Shown here piece after piece: positions 23,664-25,599 of a stretch of 25,599 nucleotides of DNA. The DNA comes from Deltaproteobacteria bacterium (lineage in GTDB: Bacteria > Desulfobacterota > Binatia > Binatales > Binataceae): NCBI GenBank assembly GCA_021799555.1, contig JAJZAG010000011.1, positions 1 to 25,599 on the forward strand. The letters are read 5' to 3'. Numbering within the stretch: the stretch's first letter is position 1; the number at the start of each line of letters is the position of its first letter. A program made the position numbers and the translations under genes. The notes below the pieces were generated by a model. That model was not told the origin of the DNA and searched no databases. It was given only the letters and a program-made list of their open reading frames with translations.

Positions 23664-24807
23664 GATGCGGCGATGCTTTCGGGGGACGAGTCCGGGTTGG
23701 CGAAGCTGGAAGCCGAACGCACTATACTTTGCGGCGCGCGCCACGCGCATCTGGCCGAGGGGCTGTGCAGCGACGGCTTGACCACCACCGAGCGCGAGGA
23801 ACTCAAGCGCTTGCGATGCGAGAACCGGGTGCTGCGCGAAGAGCGCGAGATATTATCAAAAGCCGCGGCCTGGTTCGCTCAGGAGACCGGCGCGACGCCG
23901 TCGCGGCGTTCGCATTCGTGGCAGCCAACCAGGCCATGCATCGGATTGCGAGAATGTGCCGCGTGCTGGGCGTCTCCCCCGGCGGCTATTAGGCGCGGCT
24001 TAAGCGCCCGCCTTCGGCGCGCGCTCGCGTGGACGCCGAGTTGAGCGCCGCGATCGCCGAGATCCATCGCCGCTCGCGCCAGACCTACGGCGCGCCACGC
24101 ATCCACGCGGAGCTCAAGGAGCAGGGCGTCAGGGTGGGATGCAAGCGGGTGGCCCGCCTGATGCGCGCGCATTCCCTTCGCGGCGTGAGCCGGCGCAACT
24201 GGATAACCACTACGGTGCGCGATCGCGACGCCCGCCCCGCGCCGGATTTGGTCGAGCGCAACTTTACCGCCGCGGCGCCCAATCGCATGTGGGTGGCGGA
24301 TATTACCTACATTCCAACCTGGACAGGCTTTCTCTATCTGGCGGTGGTGTTCGACGCGTTCAGCCGCCGGATCGTGGGCTGGGCGATGGAGACCCATCTG
24401 CGCACGGAGCTGGTGCTCAAAGCGCTCGACATGGCGCTCGGGCGCCGGCTCCCGGCCGGCGTGATCCATCATTCCGACCAGGGCAGCCAATACACCTCGT
24501 TCGCCTTCGGCAAACGCTGCGAGGAGGCCGGGGTGCAGCCTTCGATGGGAACCGTGGGCGACTGCTTCGACAACGCCATGTGCGAGAGCTTCTTCGCCAC
24601 CCTGGAATGCGAGTTGCTCAACCGCCGCCATTTCAAGACCCAGGTCGAGGCGCGCATCGCGGTTTTCGATTTCATCGAGGGACGGTACAACCCCCACCGC
24701 CGCCATTCCGCCCTCGATTATCGGTCGCCAATCAATTACGAGAGGAGTCATTCAGCACAAGCTGATTACCGCGGCCCAACACCGTCTACCGAAACGGGTG
24801 AGGTCCA
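23664..24807 (+). mobile_element. Truncated IS3-family insertion sequence remnant
   Basis: The region carries the end of OrfA and a nearly full OrfB of an IS3-type element. The 24784-24807 segment (CTACCGAAACGGGTGAGGTCCA) resembles the right terminal repeat of such elements. No matching left end (TGGACCTCACCCGTTTCGG) is visible in 23350-23700, and the OrfA N-terminus is missing. OrfB has an in-frame TAG and runs past the right end. The element is therefore 5'-truncated and dead. No target duplication could be found. Confidence 0.7.
23673..23890 (+). pseudogene. IS3-family OrfA, C-terminal fragment
   Basis: Residues from about 23758 onward (GLTTTEREELKRLRCENRVL, then REEREILSKAAAWFAQETG) are the leucine-zipper-like C-terminus of IS3-family OrfA, which mediates multimerisation. 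The usual N-terminal helix-turn-helix is absent; only a short degenerate stretch precedes. The frame is +1 relative to OrfB, as expected for programmed -1 frameshifting, and TCAAAAG at 23856-23862 lies where a slippery site would be. Confidence 0.7.
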
Positions 24808-24958
24808 ACCGCCGCTGTCTTTTCTACAGCATGGTCCATTGAAAAACGACCTTTTCAGCATTCTGCTAGGAGTCTCGGGTGGAGGTTCTGCGTGCTTTCT
24901 CTACCCGGCCATTTTTACAGATATAAAGCCTCTGGAACCGTGCTGGGAACGTCTATGA
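23864..24958 (+). pseudogene. IS3-family OrfB transposase with in-frame stop
   Basis: OrfB is the DDE integrase domain that cuts and joins DNA. The catalytic residues are all present: Asp in WVADITY, Asp in HHSDQGSQYTS and Glu in CESFFATLE, with spacing D-58-D-35-E. The N-terminal part (FVAANQAMHRIARMCRVLGV at about 23917-23977) is separated from the rest by TAG at 23990-23992, where intact relatives have Tyr-Ala-Trp (GYYAW). The remaining frame is open from 24029. The C-terminal tail after YERSHSAQ is not family-like and runs beyond the IS end to 24958, so the native stop is lost. Inactive unless the TAG is read through. Confidence 0.85.
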
Positions 24959-25221
24959 AATCGAGGAAATCCCTGCGCTCAACTCCGCAGTGGATCACCT
25001 GCCAGAAATTCAGGACGATTCCAGAATCTGCCTCCTTTGGAATCATACCGCGGCTTGAGTGTCGCCTTCGGCCCCGCCGTCAGCGTGGCAAGAACGGGAT
25101 CCTCCGGTGGCACGTCTGATGCGTCTACTCAGCGAGAATTCATCAGTTGAGGATGTCGCTAAAGCTTCGTATTTTCCTGACCTCGGCCATTTCGGATGCT
25201 GCGCGCTTCAGAGGAGATACC
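24808..25221. other. Region between IS remnant and CBS protein
   Basis: I find no complete gene in these 414 bases. One frame at about 24927-25055 reads as a plausible acidic protein end (AGNVYEIEEIPALNSAVDH, then LPEIQDDSRICLLW, then TGA at 25056), which may be the tail of a gene cut off by the IS. The first part lies inside the readthrough tail of OrfB. The last bases contain the GAGGAG (25211-25216) of the CBS gene. Confidence 0.35.
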
Positions 25222-25599
25222 ATGCTTATACGCCGCTGGATGACCAAAAACCCGACCGTTATCGAATCAACCAAAACGCTGGGTGAAGCCAAGCGAATGA
25301 TGGACCGGGGGAAGTTTCGCCGATTGCCGGTCATGGAAAAGGGGGTGCTGGTCGGAATAATTACCGAACGCGATCTTCGTCAGCAGGCGGGTCACCTCGA
25401 CCATACTCGCGTCGATGCCGTAATGGCGAAGCCTGTTATCACGGTGACTCCGGATATGCTCCTCGATCGTGCTGCGCATCTGATGGTCAAACACAAGGTC
25501 GGCGGTTTTCCGGTAATCGAAGACAATAAAGTCGTCGGAATGATTACTGCAATCGACCTGCTGCGGGCCTTCGCGGAAGTTCTTGGCGCAGTCGAAGAG
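25222..25599 (+). CDS. CBS-domain protein, N-terminal part (cut by window edge)
   Basis: The frame from the ATG at 25222 stays open for 126 codons to the edge. It encodes two CBS repeats: MLIRRWMTKNPTVI through GIITERDLR (about 1-55), then VDAVMAKPVITVTPDM through VVGMITAIDLLRAF (about 65-118). CBS pairs bind adenine nucleotides and regulate attached or partner proteins. The WMTKNP start and the compact pair are typical of stand-alone CBS proteins; a further C-terminal domain (for example ACT) may follow outside the window. GAGGAG lies 5 bp upstream of the ATG, so the start is firm. Confidence 0.88.
   Translation, partial: MLIRRWMTKNPTVIESTKTLGEAKRMMDRGKFRRLPVMEKGVLVGIITERDLRQQAGHLDHTRVDAVMAKPVITVTPDMLLDRAAHLMVKHKVGGFPVIEDNKVVGMITAIDLLRAFAEVLGAVEE

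Noticed and set aside
23562..23992. Two in-frame TAG codons (23562 and 23990) suggesting TAG recoding
   Set aside because: sdhA, sdhB and the 2084-2500 gene end with TAG in good operon context, and the element around 23990 is clearly decayed, so nonsense mutations are the simpler reading.
23879..24751. Minus-strand 290-codon open frame
   Set aside because: It is antisense to the OrfB transposase, whose DDE motifs are unmistakable on the plus strand.

Overview
The window looks like a piece of chromosome from a GC-rich, aerobic, lipid-oxidising soil or sediment bacterium. The gene content fits the lineages once binned as 'Deltaproteobacteria' or Candidatus Binatota: luciferase-like (LLM) flavin oxidoreductases, a P450 with its own ferredoxin, phytanoyl-CoA dioxygenase, CmcJ/NvfI-type oxidoreductase, acyl-CoA dehydrogenase and enoyl-CoA hydratase, and a three-subunit b558-type succinate dehydrogenase. 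This placement is inferred from gene families; there is no rRNA or other phylogenetic marker here. Genes use GTG and occasionally TTG starts, and neighbours in operons often overlap by GTGA.

Layout. 1-1757 (-): a LuxE-like acyl-protein synthetase translationally coupled to a LuxC-like acyl-CoA reductase that runs off the left edge. 2084-4440 (+): a small secreted protein and a terminator, then an HtrA/PDZ protein lacking all three catalytic residues, overlapping an isocitrate-lyase/PEP-mutase family enzyme. 4726-5863 (-): an Rrf2-type regulator followed by an exported methionine-R-sulfoxide reductase. 5981-8538: an LLM oxidoreductase (-) diverging from a [3Fe-4S] ferredoxin and cytochrome P450 (+). 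8539-9382: no intact gene, but decayed pieces resembling the N-terminus of fuconate dehydratase. 9383-12866 (+): sdhC-sdhA-sdhB. 13026-14528: a tandem-receiver response regulator (-) diverging from an HPt protein (+), a likely phosphorelay pair. 14549-16956: a HAD phosphatase (-), a frameshifted CmcJ/NvfI-type oxidoreductase (+) and a conserved hypothetical (+).

17038-21447 (-) is the most coherent catabolic unit. It holds an LLM monooxygenase, a phytanoyl-CoA dioxygenase-like hydroxylase, an acyl-CoA dehydrogenase and an enoyl-CoA hydratase with 34-57 bp gaps. A perfect 14-bp palindrome upstream of the first gene looks like a TetR-type operator. Together they could hydroxylate and beta-oxidise a branched or terpenoid-like substrate, but the substrate is unknown. 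21649-23334 (-) is phosphoglucomutase. 23418-24958 holds a small ORF split by an amber codon and a 5'-truncated, nonsense-mutated IS3-family element. The right edge (25222-25599) is the start of a two-CBS-domain protein.

No CRISPR array, tRNA, rRNA or prophage was seen. The best candidates for something undescribed are the LLM/PhyH/ACAD/ECH operon with its palindrome, the triad-less HtrA protein coupled to a lyase, and the LuxE/LuxC pair.
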